Assembly (NCBI RefSeq): GCF_016598485.1
Contig: NZ_JAEMUW010000030.1
Location: 1 to 54,425, forward strand
DNA length: 54,425 nucleotides
Reading direction: 5' to 3'
DNA from: Micromonospora coerulea
GTDB taxonomy: Bacteria; Actinomycetota; Actinomycetes; Mycobacteriales; Micromonosporaceae
Below the pieces are notes generated by a model. The model did no database searches, was not told where the DNA came from, and was given only the letters and a program-made list of their open reading frames with translations. Positions 25,755 to 35,514 of this stretch are shown piece by piece; the stretch's first letter is position 1, and the number at the start of each line of letters is the position of its first letter. The position numbers and the translations under genes were made by a program.

Positions 25755-25851
25755 GATCACCTCACTACGACGGCGATGTTCTTGACCGGCTGCACACAGC
25801 CGTCACGGTCCGGCTCCCGCACGTTACCCGCGCCATCGATGGTAGAGGCCC

Positions 25852-28800
25852 TTACTTGGCAGTCGTGCTTATCGGGACCGTCGTTGTGCGATACCAGCTG
25901 ACACTCGCACCGGTAGACTTCGCAACGCCAAAGCTGAACTGCCAGATTCGCCCATCGGTCGCATACTGGAGGTTAATTATTGTAAAACCGAGATTCTTGA
26001 CTTCGAATGGGCCGGCCAGATCAGCGACACTACTGGCGTTTGTAATGAATAGGCCGGCGCCAACCCCGGCACCGACGCCTAGCACACCGACATCCTTAGC
26101 GGCTGGTGCACTCAACCCTCCCGGACCTCCACCCACGAAGGTGCCACCGGCTACGTAGGACCCCATGTTTAGGCCCTTTTCGCCACCCCAATAGATACCA
26201 TTTCCGACAGTTGCCTGGGCAGACGCTCCATAGCCAAGGCCGGCCTCCCCCAATGTTCCGATCCATCCACCGAAGCCAAACCCAGCTGCCGGCTGCTGGC
26301 TGCTCGACGTCGGCGCGGGACAGCAGATCTCAATAAGCTTCTCGTCAGATACGCCTATCTTGGTAGGGTAACAGCGTTCACCGGAACATTTCATCGTCAC
26401 TGTTTGGCCGTCCGCATTGGTGAACGATATTTCTTCGCCGTCACCCCCTACGATGATCGTTCCACTCAATTCTTTTTGCGACGCCTGACCGTTACCGGAC
26501 TGACCCTCGCCGCCCGCCTTGGCTTTAGGATTTGATTGATCTTTTGGAGACACCGAGCATGGGCCATCAAGGCACCCCTCAGCGTGCCAGCGGGTGAAGC
26601 TGGGCACCCATCCGGCTTGGCATGCGGTCACTCCTTGGGCACAGTTGAGGATGAGGAGTTTGGCGTACCCTGCCACCTGCCGGAGTCCCTGCTGCTCCTG
26701 TTCCTTTTTTAGTTCGACGCGCATGCTCATGTGGCCGGTCGGGTCCCACCTGTTGACCGGGTCGCCGTCGCCAAAGCCGTACCGGTGTAATGTCTGCGGG
26801 TTGTACGGCTCGGGGATGATGGTGTCGGCGGCGGTGAATTGGCCGAGTTCGGGGTCGTAGTAGCGGGCCTTCATGTGTACGAGGCCGTTGTCCGGATCGG
26901 TGTGCTGTCCTTGCCAGCGCATGCTGGTGGCGTCGGCCGGGTTGCCGGGCTTTTCCTTGCCGTAGGGCTCGTAGTTGTAGCGGGCGGTGACCGCGCCAGT
27001 GTGGTCGGCGGTTAGGCGGGTGGAATGTTGGCGGTCTTGGAAGACGTAGGTTACCGCTCCGGCCGGGTTGCGGGTGGCGAGGAGCTGGTCGCCTGCCCAG
27101 TAGTGCCTGGTGAGTCCCCCCGTGCTGCTGTGCTCCAGGTAGCGGTCGAAGAAGCGTGTCGCACTCGCGCCGGTGTCCCGCTTGACTCGTTGATTGTCGG
27201 GCCCGTAGGCGTAGGTCGTGCGGGTCTGCCCGGCGGTGACGGTGTGGGGCATCCCGGTGGGCGTCCAGGTTATGTCGAGGCTGCGTCCGCCAGGTGCGGG
27301 ATCGACGAGCTTGGTGAGATTGCCCCCGGCGTCGTACATGCGCTCATGCCCGGATGAGGTTCCCGTGACCGCGTGGACATGCGCCGGGTCGTCGTAGCTG
27401 TAGGTGCCCGCGGCGGGGGAGCTGGTGATCTTACCGATGCTGTCGTAGGTGAACGCCCCAGAGGTGCCTTCGGACGTGCTGTGCGAGGTGAGCCGGCCTC
27501 GCGCATCGTAGCCGAACGACTGCGTGAGCGGGATCAGCTGGCCCGTGGGTCCTGCCGCGTTGGAGATCGTCTGGGTAAAGACCCGTGCCGTCTCGTCATG
27601 GTGGTAGGTGGCCGCGTACAGCGGTTGCGGCCCGCCGGGGGACGGGCGGGTGAGGGCATGCGTGTCGAGCCATCCCCGAGCTGGGTCGTAGCTGAGGCTT
27701 TCGACCAGGCCGTTGCCGTAGGCGCGAGTTTCCGGCTGGCCGGCCGAGTTGCGTTTGATCACGGTGAGGTAGGCCCCGACAGATCTCAGCCGGCCGGCCG
27801 CATCGTAGCTGTGTACGACGTGCTCGCCGGCAGGGTTGGCCGGATCCGGGTAGTGCACATCCAGAAGGCGCCCGGCGGGGTCGTAGGCGAAGTTCATTTC
27901 TTGCCGGACCCTGTCGATGAACCGTTCCGTGCGGGTTGTCTGGCCGAGCCTGTCGTACCAGAACCGGTCGCTGCCAATAACAGTCTTATCGTCGCCGCGG
28001 GAGGACTGGTAGTCCACTTGGACGAGCCGGCCGAGGCTGAAACCGCGAGTTGGTCCGCTGCTGCCCTCGCGGTCGTAGTGCCAGACGGTGTTGCTGGTGC
28101 CGGTGGTGTTCTTGTCCTGCCGGGTTTCCGGCCGGCCCGCCGCGTCATAGGTCCATGTGTGGACGCCGTTGGCGTCGGTTTCGTTGTCCAGCGTGCCGTT
28201 GGGGCGCCAGGTGAGGGTGCGGGTGCCGCGGTCGGGGTCGGTAATTGAGGTTTCCCGGCCCAGAGCATCCCGAACGATCTTTGTCTGGTTGCCGGCCGCG
28301 TCGGTGATCGTGGTCAGCCGGTCCAAGGCGTCGTAGGTATAGGCGGTGTGATGGATGATCGGCCTGCAGGGGTAGGAACAGAGCCGGTCGAACTCGTCGA
28401 CGCCGGTGCGCCGCCCGAATGAGTCGGTGAGGGTGGTGATTTGGTGGCCGAGTTCGTCGCGGTCGTCGACGGCGCCGATCCGGTAGGTCCGGGTGCGGCG
28501 GACGTCGGCGCCGGGGTGGATGACGGCGGTGCGGCGGTGCGCAGCGTCGTAGATGTATCGGGTCCACTGCGGCGCCTCCGCGGCGGTGTGCTGCAGGGCG
28601 GTGGCGGCGGGGCGGGTGGAGGCGTCGGCGTATCGGGTATCGGTGATCAAGACGTTGGCGGGATCGGCGGTGGTTCCCTCGTCGAGGCTGCGGTAGACCC
28701 GGCCGAGCCCGTCGAGCAGGTCCTCGTGCCAGTGCACGCCGTCGACCGAGCTGCCGTCGCTGATCTCGGTGCGGGTCCGCTGGCGCCCCCTGTCGGGGCC

Positions 28801-31800
28801 CGTGACGACGCCGGGGTCCGGGTAGGTGATCCGGGTGATTGTGCCGTCCGGTCGGGTCGTTTGTGCAGGGCGGCCGTATGGGTCGTAGTCGGTGCGGGTT
28901 GTCTGGTTGTTGAGGTCCGTGGCGGCCCGGACGGCGCCCAGGGCCTCGTCCCACTCCAGGCTTGTGCAGCCGACCGGGGTGCAGGTGGAGGTCGGGAACA
29001 GTTTCCGGTGGGGGTCATAGCCGGTGGTGGTGACGACGCCGACCGGGTCCCTCGTCCATTCCAGGTTGCCTGCGGCGTCGTACTGGTGGAACGTCTCGGC
29101 GGCGTCGCCGGCTTTGAGGTCGGAGTATTCGGTGATCCGGGTGAGGTCGCCGTGCCGTGCCGGTCCCTCGTCCGATCCTCGCTGGTCGTAGCCGAACAGC
29201 GTGCGCGCCTGGACCAGCCACGGCAGGTTGGGGCCGGCGGGGTCGGGTATCAATGTCTCCCGTTTGTACGGCCGGTCGACGATGTAGTCAGTGGTGTTGG
29301 GGTGCACCGGGGTGTGGGTGCGCCGCAGTCCCGCGCCCGAGTTCTCAGCGATGGTTTCGAGGTTGCCGTAGTCGTCATATCCGTACGTGGTGACGTGGTG
29401 GCGACATAGCGGGCGGAGCTCGCATTCACTGCGCGTTGTGGTCTCTGGACGGCAGGTGAACGGCGCTACGGAGCCCGGTGAAGCGAACAGGGTCGCCGTG
29501 CTGGCGATGATGCCACCGCTGGCCAGGTCTGGGAGTGTGTCGGTGCTTTTCGGCGGCGGGAATGCTGCCGGCGGATTGCCTGCGGTCTCCGGCGGCGGAA
29601 TTTTTCCGATCATGGCGTGTGACGATTGCCGGACGCCGCAGGCGTCGCTGAGGTCGTTGCCGACGAGGCTGGTGGTGTCGCCCTGCAGCGAGCGGATCGT
29701 GCCGTAGCCGAGCATCTGCCGGTGCCGGATGGACCATGCCGCCGTGTCGTATTCGAACGCGGCGGTCGCGGTGATGGGCGGCTGGTGGGCCGCGTCGGTG
29801 ACGGTGATGCGGTCCACGACGACCGGCAGCGTCCCGACCGGCAGGTAGGTCCGCGCGTCAGGTTGTGTGCGGTGCGCGACGGAAGTGGTCGCACCTTGCC
29901 CGTTGCTGATGGTGGTGAGCCGGTCATCGGTGGTGACCCAGCTCAGTGTGGAGAGGTCATTCGGGTTGACGTGCGCGAGTTCGCCGTGGCCGTCGTGGTC
30001 GGTGTCGAAAGCGATGTACGCCCAGGTGTCGGGATGCGTGACCGGAAGGGCGGGCTCGGGAACCCAGTGCCATGCTCCTGGTCCGCCTGGGTTGAGCATT
30101 ACCGACCCGTCGGTCCTGGCACCAGCGCGTGCAAGAAGGCGCACGTCGGTAGCGCCGTCCTCGTTCACGTCAGTCAGCGCCAGGTTAGTCAGGTCCTCCA
30201 GGCCGCCTGCGGGCTGACAGGGCGCCGGGGGATCCGCGGTGCGCCGTGACCATTGCCCGGTCACGTTGACGTAGGCCTCGACTCGGACGCAGCCGCCGAA
30301 CGCGACGGCTCTGCCGAGGTCGGGCAGGCCATCGCCGTCGAACTCCATCGGCTGCAGGCCGTGCGCCGCGGCCGGGTCGAACGGGCCGGCCGCATAATCG
30401 GTTTGCTCGGCCCACGTGGTCGCTGTGGTGGAGATGAGGGTGCGGATCGTGCGGTATCGGGTCGCCGCGGTCCCACCGACCTCGATGTGGACGAAGTCGC
30501 TGACGCCGTCGTGGTTGCGGTCGGTGACGCGGAAGCTGCCGACGTCCGCGCGGCGCAGCGGTCCGCCTGTGGGAGCAGCGGACGTGAAGTACGTCCTGTC
30601 GGCCGTATCTCTGGTCCATGTGCCGTCACCGGTGGCGAGCAGGTAGTCCAGCCGAACGCCGTTGGGCAGTGCCGTGAAGTGGACCAGGTCGGTGAGCTCG
30701 TCGCCGTTGAGGTCAGCCGGCTGCCAGCCCAGCCCCGGGACGGCCACTCCTACCGCCGCATCCCCAGCCGTCGGGACGAGGCGCCAGCCTTTGTCGGTGG
30801 AGAGCAGGGTGACGGCGTGCAGCGTCGATCCACTCTGGGACAGCAGGACGAGATCGCTGCGTCCATCCGGTGTCGAATCCGGCCCCCCGACGTCCATCGC
30901 CATCCAGCCGGCGGCGTTCGGCTCGTCCAGCCCTGGCCCGCCCGTGCTGGGCAGGATCGGGGTTCCGGTCAGCTCGTATCCGCCGTCGGGCTTGGCGTGC
31001 TGGACATACACCTGGTAGCCGGGGTTGCGGTAGTGCACGGTGTACAGATCCTGTCGGCCGTCGCCGTCGACGTCCAAGGGTGCCCACCGGTGGGACGCCG
31101 GGGCGGCCACCGGGGACGGCTGCGCCCACATCGCGAAGGCAGGTCGGCCGTCGGGACCCGCGGTGAGCCAGGAGCAGACGAGGTCGGCCTGCCCGTCGCC
31201 GTTCACGTCCGCCGCTGAGAGGACCTGAAGCTCCTCGCAGGCGCGGTCGTTCGCAGTGGGGAAGACCTGGTGGTCGGCGAAGCTGCCGTCGCCCTTGGAG
31301 CGCAGGCCGCCAACAGGGTTGCCGGTCAGCAGGTCGTCGCGCCCATCGGCGTCGTAGTCGCCAACCGTCACCTCGCCGGCGGAGGTGAGGACCACCGGCT
31401 TGGCCGTCTGCGGCGGCGATGCCCCTTTCTCCGACGTGGCGATGTAGACGACCGATCCGGTGATCAGGACGTAGTCCCGGCGGGCGTCACCGTCGAAGTC
31501 GCCGCCGGACAGCTGCCAGAAGTCCTGCCCGCGCTCGCCCCGGGCCCAGGATGTGGCGGTCGTCCGCCAGGCCTGCACCGTGCCGTCCAATTGGGTGTAC
31601 CCGGTGATGAGGCTCCAGTTTGCCTTGTGCACGCCGACTGCGAGCATGATGTCGCCCGTTCCACTGGCGTCCACGTCGCCGATCGTGAGCAACACGTCCT
31701 CGAGGAAGCCTGCGGACCCGGGTAGCGGTTCGTCCGTGATGACGAAGCCGGCATCGGCGGTGGACCGGACGATGCCCAGACGCGGCGGCTCAAGGCCGCG

Positions 31801-33423
31801 CTCATAGGCGCACACTACGTCGCCGAGGTCGTCGTTGTTGAGGTCCCCGGTGGCGCAGCGGCGTTTGACGGCCGTGCCGGGCTGACTCGCCCACGGGGTG
31901 GCCTGGTGGGTCTGCTCCACGAACGTGCCGTCGCGTTGGGAGATCGCCGCTTCGATGGAGCCCCGATCGCTCATCAGCATGATGTCGTCGATACCGTCGC
32001 CGTCAAGATCGGTGACCAGGCCGGCGGCGGGGCACCCTCCGGTGAACGGGGTGTTTCGTAGCGGCCGCGGTGCGCGGCCGAGGCGCACGTACAGCGGCGA
32101 GCAACTGAGCCCGGTTCTCCAGGAAGCCACGTCGAGCAGGCCGTCGCCGTCGAAGTCGCCCTGAAGAGGGCTCTGGGTGGTGTTGTCGTCCCCGTCCGGG
32201 GACCAGTGGGCGATGTTGCCTGGCACCGACGTCTCGATGGCTGGCAGGTCGGGTTTGCCGGGCGGGGTGGCGATGGTGAACGTGCCGGGGGTCGAGTCCG
32301 GCTTCCAGCGTGGAGCCGGTGTCGCCGTTGAGCCGACACGCAGTGTGGTGCCGGGCAGCGGCGGCGTTGGCCCTGCGGTGATCGTTCCGTCCGGCGCTAC
32401 AGCTGCGTCGTGGGGGAACTGCTGCACCGAGCGAAGGACCGAGTCGCCGCTGACCGGGCTGGTGTCGTACTGCAGCGCGTAGGCGGCGAGACGGTCGCCG
32501 TCCATGCGCACGTCGACGCTCTTCAGCCGCTGGTCGATGTACGCGGTCTTCTTCCCGGTGGGGTACGCGGTCCAGTCGGGCCGGGGCTCGAAGAAGAAGC
32601 GAATCTCAGCTCCCGCTTTACACTGCGGCTGGCCGGCGTCGCCGCAGGCGGAGTGCACGGACGCGTACGTGATCGTGGCGAGATAGCAATGGTCAGCAGG
32701 GCAACTCGATCCGTAGCTGACGGTGTTGCCGTGGGTGTCGGTGACGCTGCGCAGCGGCCACCGGTACATCGAGCCGGGAGGTTCGTCATATGACTCGTAG
32801 ACGTGCTTGACGCCGCTGCGCTGCCAGCGCGTCCAGGTCCTCCCGTCGAAGGTGATCCGTTCGAAGGTACGGCGGCGTGCTTCGTGTGTTCCTCCGGTGC
32901 TGCAGGAGGGGGCGCACCGCACCAATTCGTCGCCATTGAGCAGGAAGACGTCGCTGGCGTCGTACCGGGGCAAGGCACCGCGGGGTCCGCTGCGCACGAT
33001 GCCCGGATCGACGCCGAGGCTCCAGCCCACGCCCAGCTCCTCATTGCCTGCACCCGAGTCATATTCGAGAGACAGGCCAGGTTCGATGCCGTGGAAGGCC
33101 GGCACCCGGATCGGGAAGGATGTAGTGAAGGAGCCGGTGGGCGACGTTTCGGCGTCCAACCCTCCTTCCTGCGGAGCGGGCGACGGCAAAGCACCGGCCG
33201 TGCCCGCAACTTCGTCGTCGTCCACCGCGGCTAGCCAGACGGCACCCATGATGATAAATGCCCCGACCACGCCGATCGCTAAGCCCAGAGGCCACGAGAT
33301 GGATCGTCCCGCCCAACCTCTCCGCTTTCGGCTCCGCACGGCGATCACCGTCAAGAACAGGGCCAAACAGATGATCCCGGTGGCGGCGTCGGTGCCGGCG
33401 AAGGAGCCGGTGGGTCCGTCCAT
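25852..33423 (-). CDS. Giant SpvB/FG-GAP/YD-repeat (Rhs-type) polymorphic toxin-like protein
   Basis: 2523 residues. Two hydrophobic segments (about 14-30 and 44-67) replace a signal peptide. An SpvB/TcaC-like region follows (SFPIRVPAFHGIEPGLSLEY, LGVGWSLG). From about 410 to 1200 there are at least 12 FG-GAP/VCBS Ca-binding loops such as DFDGDGLLDVASW, DLDGDGIDDIML and DVNGDGQADLV. From about 1450 there are many YD repeats (YDPAGRLLDVHY, YDAAGRLRSVG), closing with the Rhs core end YYDPELGQFTAADTIIPEPYN and NRWDPTGH near residue 2225. The last 295 residues are a Gly-rich, lower-GC variable domain with a CC pair and no toxin motif I recognise. ATG 33423 has GGAG 8 bases upstream. No immunity gene follows within the 97 bases to the IS relic. 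Confidence 0.9.
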   Translation of the reverse strand: MDGPTGSFAGTDAATGIICLALFLTVIAVRSRKRRGWAGRSISWPLGLAIGVVGAFIIMGAVWLAAVDDDEVAGTAGALPSPAPQEGGLDAETSPTGSFTTSFPIRVPAFHGIEPGLSLEYDSGAGNEELGVGWSLGVDPGIVRSGPRGALPRYDASDVFLLNGDELVRCAPSCSTGGTHEARRRTFERITFDGRTWTRWQRSGVKHVYESYDEPPGSMYRWPLRSVTDTHGNTVSYGSSCPADHCYLATITYASVHSACGDAGQPQCKAGAEIRFFFEPRPDWTAYPTGKKTAYIDQRLKSVDVRMDGDRLAAYALQYDTSPVSGDSVLRSVQQFPHDAAVAPDGTITAGPTPPLPGTTLRVGSTATPAPRWKPDSTPGTFTIATPPGKPDLPAIETSVPGNIAHWSPDGDDNTTQSPLQGDFDGDGLLDVASWRTGLSCSPLYVRLGRAPRPLRNTPFTGGCPAAGLVTDLDGDGIDDIMLMSDRGSIEAAISQRDGTFVEQTHQATPWASQPGTAVKRRCATGDLNNDDLGDVVCAYERGLEPPRLGIVRSTADAGFVITDEPLPGSAGFLEDVLLTIGDVDASGTGDIMLAVGVHKANWSLITGYTQLDGTVQAWRTTATSWARGERGQDFWQLSGGDFDGDARRDYVLITGSVVYIATSEKGASPPQTAKPVVLTSAGEVTVGDYDADGRDDLLTGNPVGGLRSKGDGSFADHQVFPTANDRACEELQVLSAADVNGDGQADLVCSWLTAGPDGRPAFAMWAQPSPVAAPASHRWAPLDVDGDGRQDLYTVHYRNPGYQVYVQHAKPDGGYELTGTPILPSTGGPGLDEPNAAGWMAMDVGGPDSTPDGRSDLVLLSQSGSTLHAVTLLSTDKGWRLVPTAGDAAVGVAVPGLGWQPADLNGDELTDLVHFTALPNGVRLDYLLATGDGTWTRDTADRTYFTSAAPTGGPLRRADVGSFRVTDRNHDGVSDFVHIEVGGTAATRYRTIRTLISTTATTWAEQTDYAAGPFDPAAAHGLQPMEFDGDGLPDLGRAVAFGGCVRVEAYVNVTGQWSRRTADPPAPCQPAGGLEDLTNLALTDVNEDGATDVRLLARAGARTDGSVMLNPGGPGAWHWVPEPALPVTHPDTWAYIAFDTDHDGHGELAHVNPNDLSTLSWVTTDDRLTTISNGQGATTSVAHRTQPDARTYLPVGTLPVVVDRITVTDAAHQPPITATAAFEYDTAAWSIRHRQMLGYGTIRSLQGDTTSLVGNDLSDACGVRQSSHAMIGKIPPPETAGNPPAAFPPPKSTDTLPDLASGGIIASTATLFASPGSVAPFTCRPETTTRSECELRPLCRHHVTTYGYDDYGNLETIAENSGAGLRRTHTPVHPNTTDYIVDRPYKRETLIPDPAGPNLPWLVQARTLFGYDQRGSDEGPARHGDLTRITEYSDLKAGDAAETFHQYDAAGNLEWTRDPVGVVTTTGYDPHRKLFPTSTCTPVGCTSLEWDEALGAVRAATDLNNQTTRTDYDPYGRPAQTTRPDGTITRITYPDPGVVTGPDRGRQRTRTEISDGSSVDGVHWHEDLLDGLGRVYRSLDEGTTADPANVLITDTRYADASTRPAATALQHTAAEAPQWTRYIYDAAHRRTAVIHPGADVRRTRTYRIGAVDDRDELGHQITTLTDSFGRRTGVDEFDRLCSYPCRPIIHHTAYTYDALDRLTTITDAAGNQTKIVRDALGRETSITDPDRGTRTLTWRPNGTLDNETDANGVHTWTYDAAGRPETRQDKNTTGTSNTVWHYDREGSSGPTRGFSLGRLVQVDYQSSRGDDKTVIGSDRFWYDRLGQTTRTERFIDRVRQEMNFAYDPAGRLLDVHYPDPANPAGEHVVHSYDAAGRLRSVGAYLTVIKRNSAGQPETRAYGNGLVESLSYDPARGWLDTHALTRPSPGGPQPLYAATYHHDETARVFTQTISNAAGPTGQLIPLTQSFGYDARGRLTSHSTSEGTSGAFTYDSIGKITSSPAAGTYSYDDPAHVHAVTGTSSGHERMYDAGGNLTKLVDPAPGGRSLDITWTPTGMPHTVTAGQTRTTYAYGPDNQRVKRDTGASATRFFDRYLEHSSTGGLTRHYWAGDQLLATRNPAGAVTYVFQDRQHSTRLTADHTGAVTARYNYEPYGKEKPGNPADATSMRWQGQHTDPDNGLVHMKARYYDPELGQFTAADTIIPEPYNPQTLHRYGFGDGDPVNRWDPTGHMSMRVELKKEQEQQGLRQVAGYAKLLILNCAQGVTACQAGWVPSFTRWHAEGCLDGPCSVSPKDQSNPKAKAGGEGQSGNGQASQKELSGTIIVGGDGEEISFTNADGQTVTMKCSGERCYPTKIGVSDEKLIEICCPAPTSSSQQPAAGFGFGGWIGTLGEAGLGYGASAQATVGNGIYWGGEKGLNMGSYVAGGTFVGGGPGGLSAPAAKDVGVLGVGAGVGAGLFITNASSVADLAGPFEVKNLGFTIINLQYATDGRIWQFSFGVAKSTGASVSWYRTTTVPISTTAK

Positions 33424-34374
33424 TGGGCACTCCACCCACTTGTCGGTTCATGTAGCGACGGTCCGATTCGTAGAGACCTTTCTGCCATTACCACGGTGAG
33501 CGCACCGCCGTATCACGGGAATAAAGTCAGAAGAATTGCGGCCCCGCACATGAGGACAGTTCGCCAACGAGGTCGTGCTTCATCACGTCTTTAAAAAATA
33601 GATTGAGGTGGCAACGTCGATGGTGGTTGTCGGCGGAGGCGTGTTGTTCGTTGCCCAGGCATCGGGTGCGCGCTGTGGCTGCTCTCGATCCTCACCCGCC
33701 CCCATTCTGTCCACCCGGCAGGATTCCATTCACGGCACCTACATGAAAGAATCGTGACCTACATGAACCGACTCGTGAGGCAGCATACGCCCAGAGTGGT
33801 GACGCCAGCTCGGCCTGTCGGACATCCAGCAAAACACGGCAGGTGTTGGCGCGGCAATCAGTAATTGGGAATTTTGCCGCTTTGGGCACATGGCGGATCT
33901 ATCGACAAACCGCAAGCACTCCCAATATCAATTCCGCTACTCCGTTCGCTCCTCGCCGGCAATCGTCGCGTTGGTCCATCACGATGGCGTCGTAGTACAT
34001 GGCGAACCCTATGCATCATCTCGCCACTTGCCCAATCGGCCGCCGAACCTGGGGTGAGCAGGCACTGACCTAAACTTTGGCCGTTTTAGTAGTTTTGGGT
34101 AGTTCTGGCGGGGTGATGGTTATCTACGTGTACCGGGGCTGGCAGCCCGCCGACAGTCGGCAACCCCGGACCGTAGTCACCGGATCGGGGGACGGTGCGG
34201 TCGGGTGCGTGGGGTATGGCTTCCTGCGCAGAATGCCGATTATTGTGCTTCCCTCGTAGGTCGGCCGTTAGCCCCGGTCAGGCGCTCGTTGCTAGATGTC
34301 TGTTCGGCGTCTTGTCCTTGATCGCTCATGGCTGCTCGGTGCTCGCTGGGGTGGGATCCGGGCTTGGGCATTCT
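33424..34374. other. Long lower-GC non-coding region upstream of the Rhs-type gene
   Basis: About 950 bases with visibly lower GC than the surroundings and no supported gene. It must hold the promoter of the giant minus-strand gene. It contains one short tandem repeat, listed separately. Short ORFs on both strands lack ribosome sites and recognisable features. Confidence 0.5.
33737..33777. repeat. Two-copy tandem repeat ACCTACATGAA...TCGTG
   Basis: The unit ACCTACATGAAAGAATCGTG (33737-33756) is followed directly by ACCTACATGAACCGACTCGTG (33757-33777). Eleven bases at the start and five at the end of the unit are the same. It lies about 310 bases upstream of the Rhs-type start and could be an operator or chance. 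Confidence 0.5.
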
Positions 34375-34527
34375 TCACGTCCATTTGGCGGGTCGCTTGT
34401 AGACCACCGCCGTCACCGGATCAACGACCGTCTCAGGCAGTTGTGGCTGGCGCAGCGCGGTCTCGTTGATGTTGAAGTAGCCGACGTTCGTGAACCGGCG
34501 GTGGGGCTTGCAGTTGCCGGGGGGCAT
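34375..34527 (-). CDS. Small hypothetical protein, possibly the 3' part of a frameshifted membrane protein
   Basis: A 50-residue frame (MPPGNCKPHRRFTNVGYFNI, then NETALRQPQLPETVVDPVTA and a KRPAKWT end) has coding-like composition. Immediately upstream in the same frame lies a hydrophobic stretch (SPIGVLVSALAVVITGL) ahead of a TGA. Further upstream the other frame reads LAAELPKVTDWMRAR. A single frameshift near 34580 would join all three into one small membrane protein beginning close to the end of the 34615-34905 gene. I therefore suspect a frameshifted gene. No family is recognised. Confidence 0.4.
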   Translation of the reverse strand: MPPGNCKPHRRFTNVGYFNINETALRQPQLPETVVDPVTAVVYKRPAKWT

Positions 34528-34614
34528 GAGCCCTGTAATGACGACGGCGAGGGCCGAGACGAGGACGCCGATGGGGCTCCCCGCGCGCGCATCCAGTCAG
34601 TGACCTTGGGAAGT

Positions 34615-34905
34615 TCAGCGGCGAGCACCGCACGAGGGGAGATCGTCCCGTCCACGAGGAGGCTCCGTGCGCAGCCAGCCGAGGAACCGGGTGTACACCC
34701 CGCCGGTGTCGAGGCCGAGGCGGTGTAGATCATCCAGGGCGTCAGCGAGAGCGAGGGCGAGGTAGACGGCCAGCGACGAGCGGGCGTCCCGGTACTCCGC
34801 TAGCAGCGCCAGACGTGCGGGGGAGCAGGGCCAGGGGCAGCCGCAGCGGCGGCACCGCCAGAGGGGGCGCATCGGCGTGTGGGGGCGTCCCCGTGTCCCG
34901 CTCAC
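34615..34905 (-). CDS. CGxPWPC-motif actinobacterial hypothetical protein (second of pair)
   Basis: 96 residues. WRCRRCGCPWPCSPARLALLAEYRDA followed by the helix SLAVYLALALADALDDLHRL and YTRFLGWLR is a pattern I recognise from many small actinobacterial proteins near mobile elements. The four cysteines suggest a zinc-binding start. GTG 34905 overlaps the stop of the upstream gene (GTGA). The function is unknown. Confidence 0.6.
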   Translation of the reverse strand: MSGTRGRPHTPMRPLWRCRRCGCPWPCSPARLALLAEYRDARSSLAVYLALALADALDDLHRLGLDTGGVYTRFLGWLRTEPPRGRDDLPSCGARR

Positions 34906-35174
34906 CGCCGAGTGCCTGCCCGGCGCGCCTGCGCGGGCGTCAGGTGCCCCGCCCGCCCAATCAGCCGGTACAGCACCGTCACCTCCCGCGCCCATCGCGG
35001 CGGCGGCACCGAGGCGGCACCCCGGTACGTCGGTGAGGGCTCGGCCGGGGGTACCGGGCCGCGATCGGGGCACGGCCAGGGCAGGCCGCAGGTGCACCGC
35101 CACCATCCCGTCCGCCAATCTCGGCAATGTCGTGGGCCTGCGGGTACGGGGCGGGGTCTCCTAGTCGGCGGCAT
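34902..35174 (-). CDS. CGxPWPC-motif actinobacterial hypothetical protein (first of pair)
   Basis: 90 residues. An Arg-rich N terminus leads to WWRCTCGLPWPCPDRG, then Pro-rich sequence and a short helix (REVTVLYRLIGRAGHLTPAQ). It is coupled by a 4-nt overlap to a second gene with the same CGxPWPC motif. The ATG at 35174 has no strong ribosome site and the true start may be internal. The role is unknown. Confidence 0.5.
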   Translation of the reverse strand: MPPTRRPRPVPAGPRHCRDWRTGWWRCTCGLPWPCPDRGPVPPAEPSPTYRGAASVPPPRWAREVTVLYRLIGRAGHLTPAQARRAGTRR

Positions 35175-35286
35175 GCGCTCATCGTTTGTCGATGGCTACC
35201 CCTTGTCAAGGTGCATCCCGCAACGCGGGCAGTTGCGATAAGACAAGCTGCGGTTTGACCAGTTACTGCGTGGCTACCCTGCGGCC

Positions 35287-35487
35287 ATGCCACGGCACCT
35301 GTACGGAGCGGGGGAGATCGCGGCGCGCCTCGGCGTCAGCCGGCAGCGGGCGCGGCAGATCATCGACCGGCCGGACTTCCCTGAGCCGTACGACCGGCTC
35401 GGGATGGGCGCGGTGTGGCTGAAACGCGACGTGGAGGCGTGGGTCGCCGAGAACCGCCCACACTTGGGCGAGCCCGACGAGGAGTAG
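35287..35487 (+). CDS. AlpA/MerR-like small HTH DNA-binding protein
   Basis: 66 residues: MPRHLYGAGEIAARLGVSRQ, RARQIIDRPDFPEPYDRLG, then VWLKRDVEAWVAENRP. This is the compact winged helix of AlpA-like regulators and excisionases. It is divergent from the CGxPWPC pair, which it may regulate. There is no strong ribosome site; the start may be nearly leaderless. Confidence 0.75.
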   Translation: MPRHLYGAGEIAARLGVSRQRARQIIDRPDFPEPYDRLGMGAVWLKRDVEAWVAENRPHLGEPDEE

Positions 35488-35514
35488 CGGTGGGCCGGCT
35501 GTACGGTGTCGCGC

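Noticed and set aside
27373..31725. Several long ORFs on the plus strand opposite the giant Rhs-type gene (for example 27373-28248, 28441-29409, 30253-31218)
   Set aside because: They are shadow frames of high-GC coding DNA: Val/Gly/Ala-rich, without family motifs or ribosome sites, and antisense to a clearly real gene.
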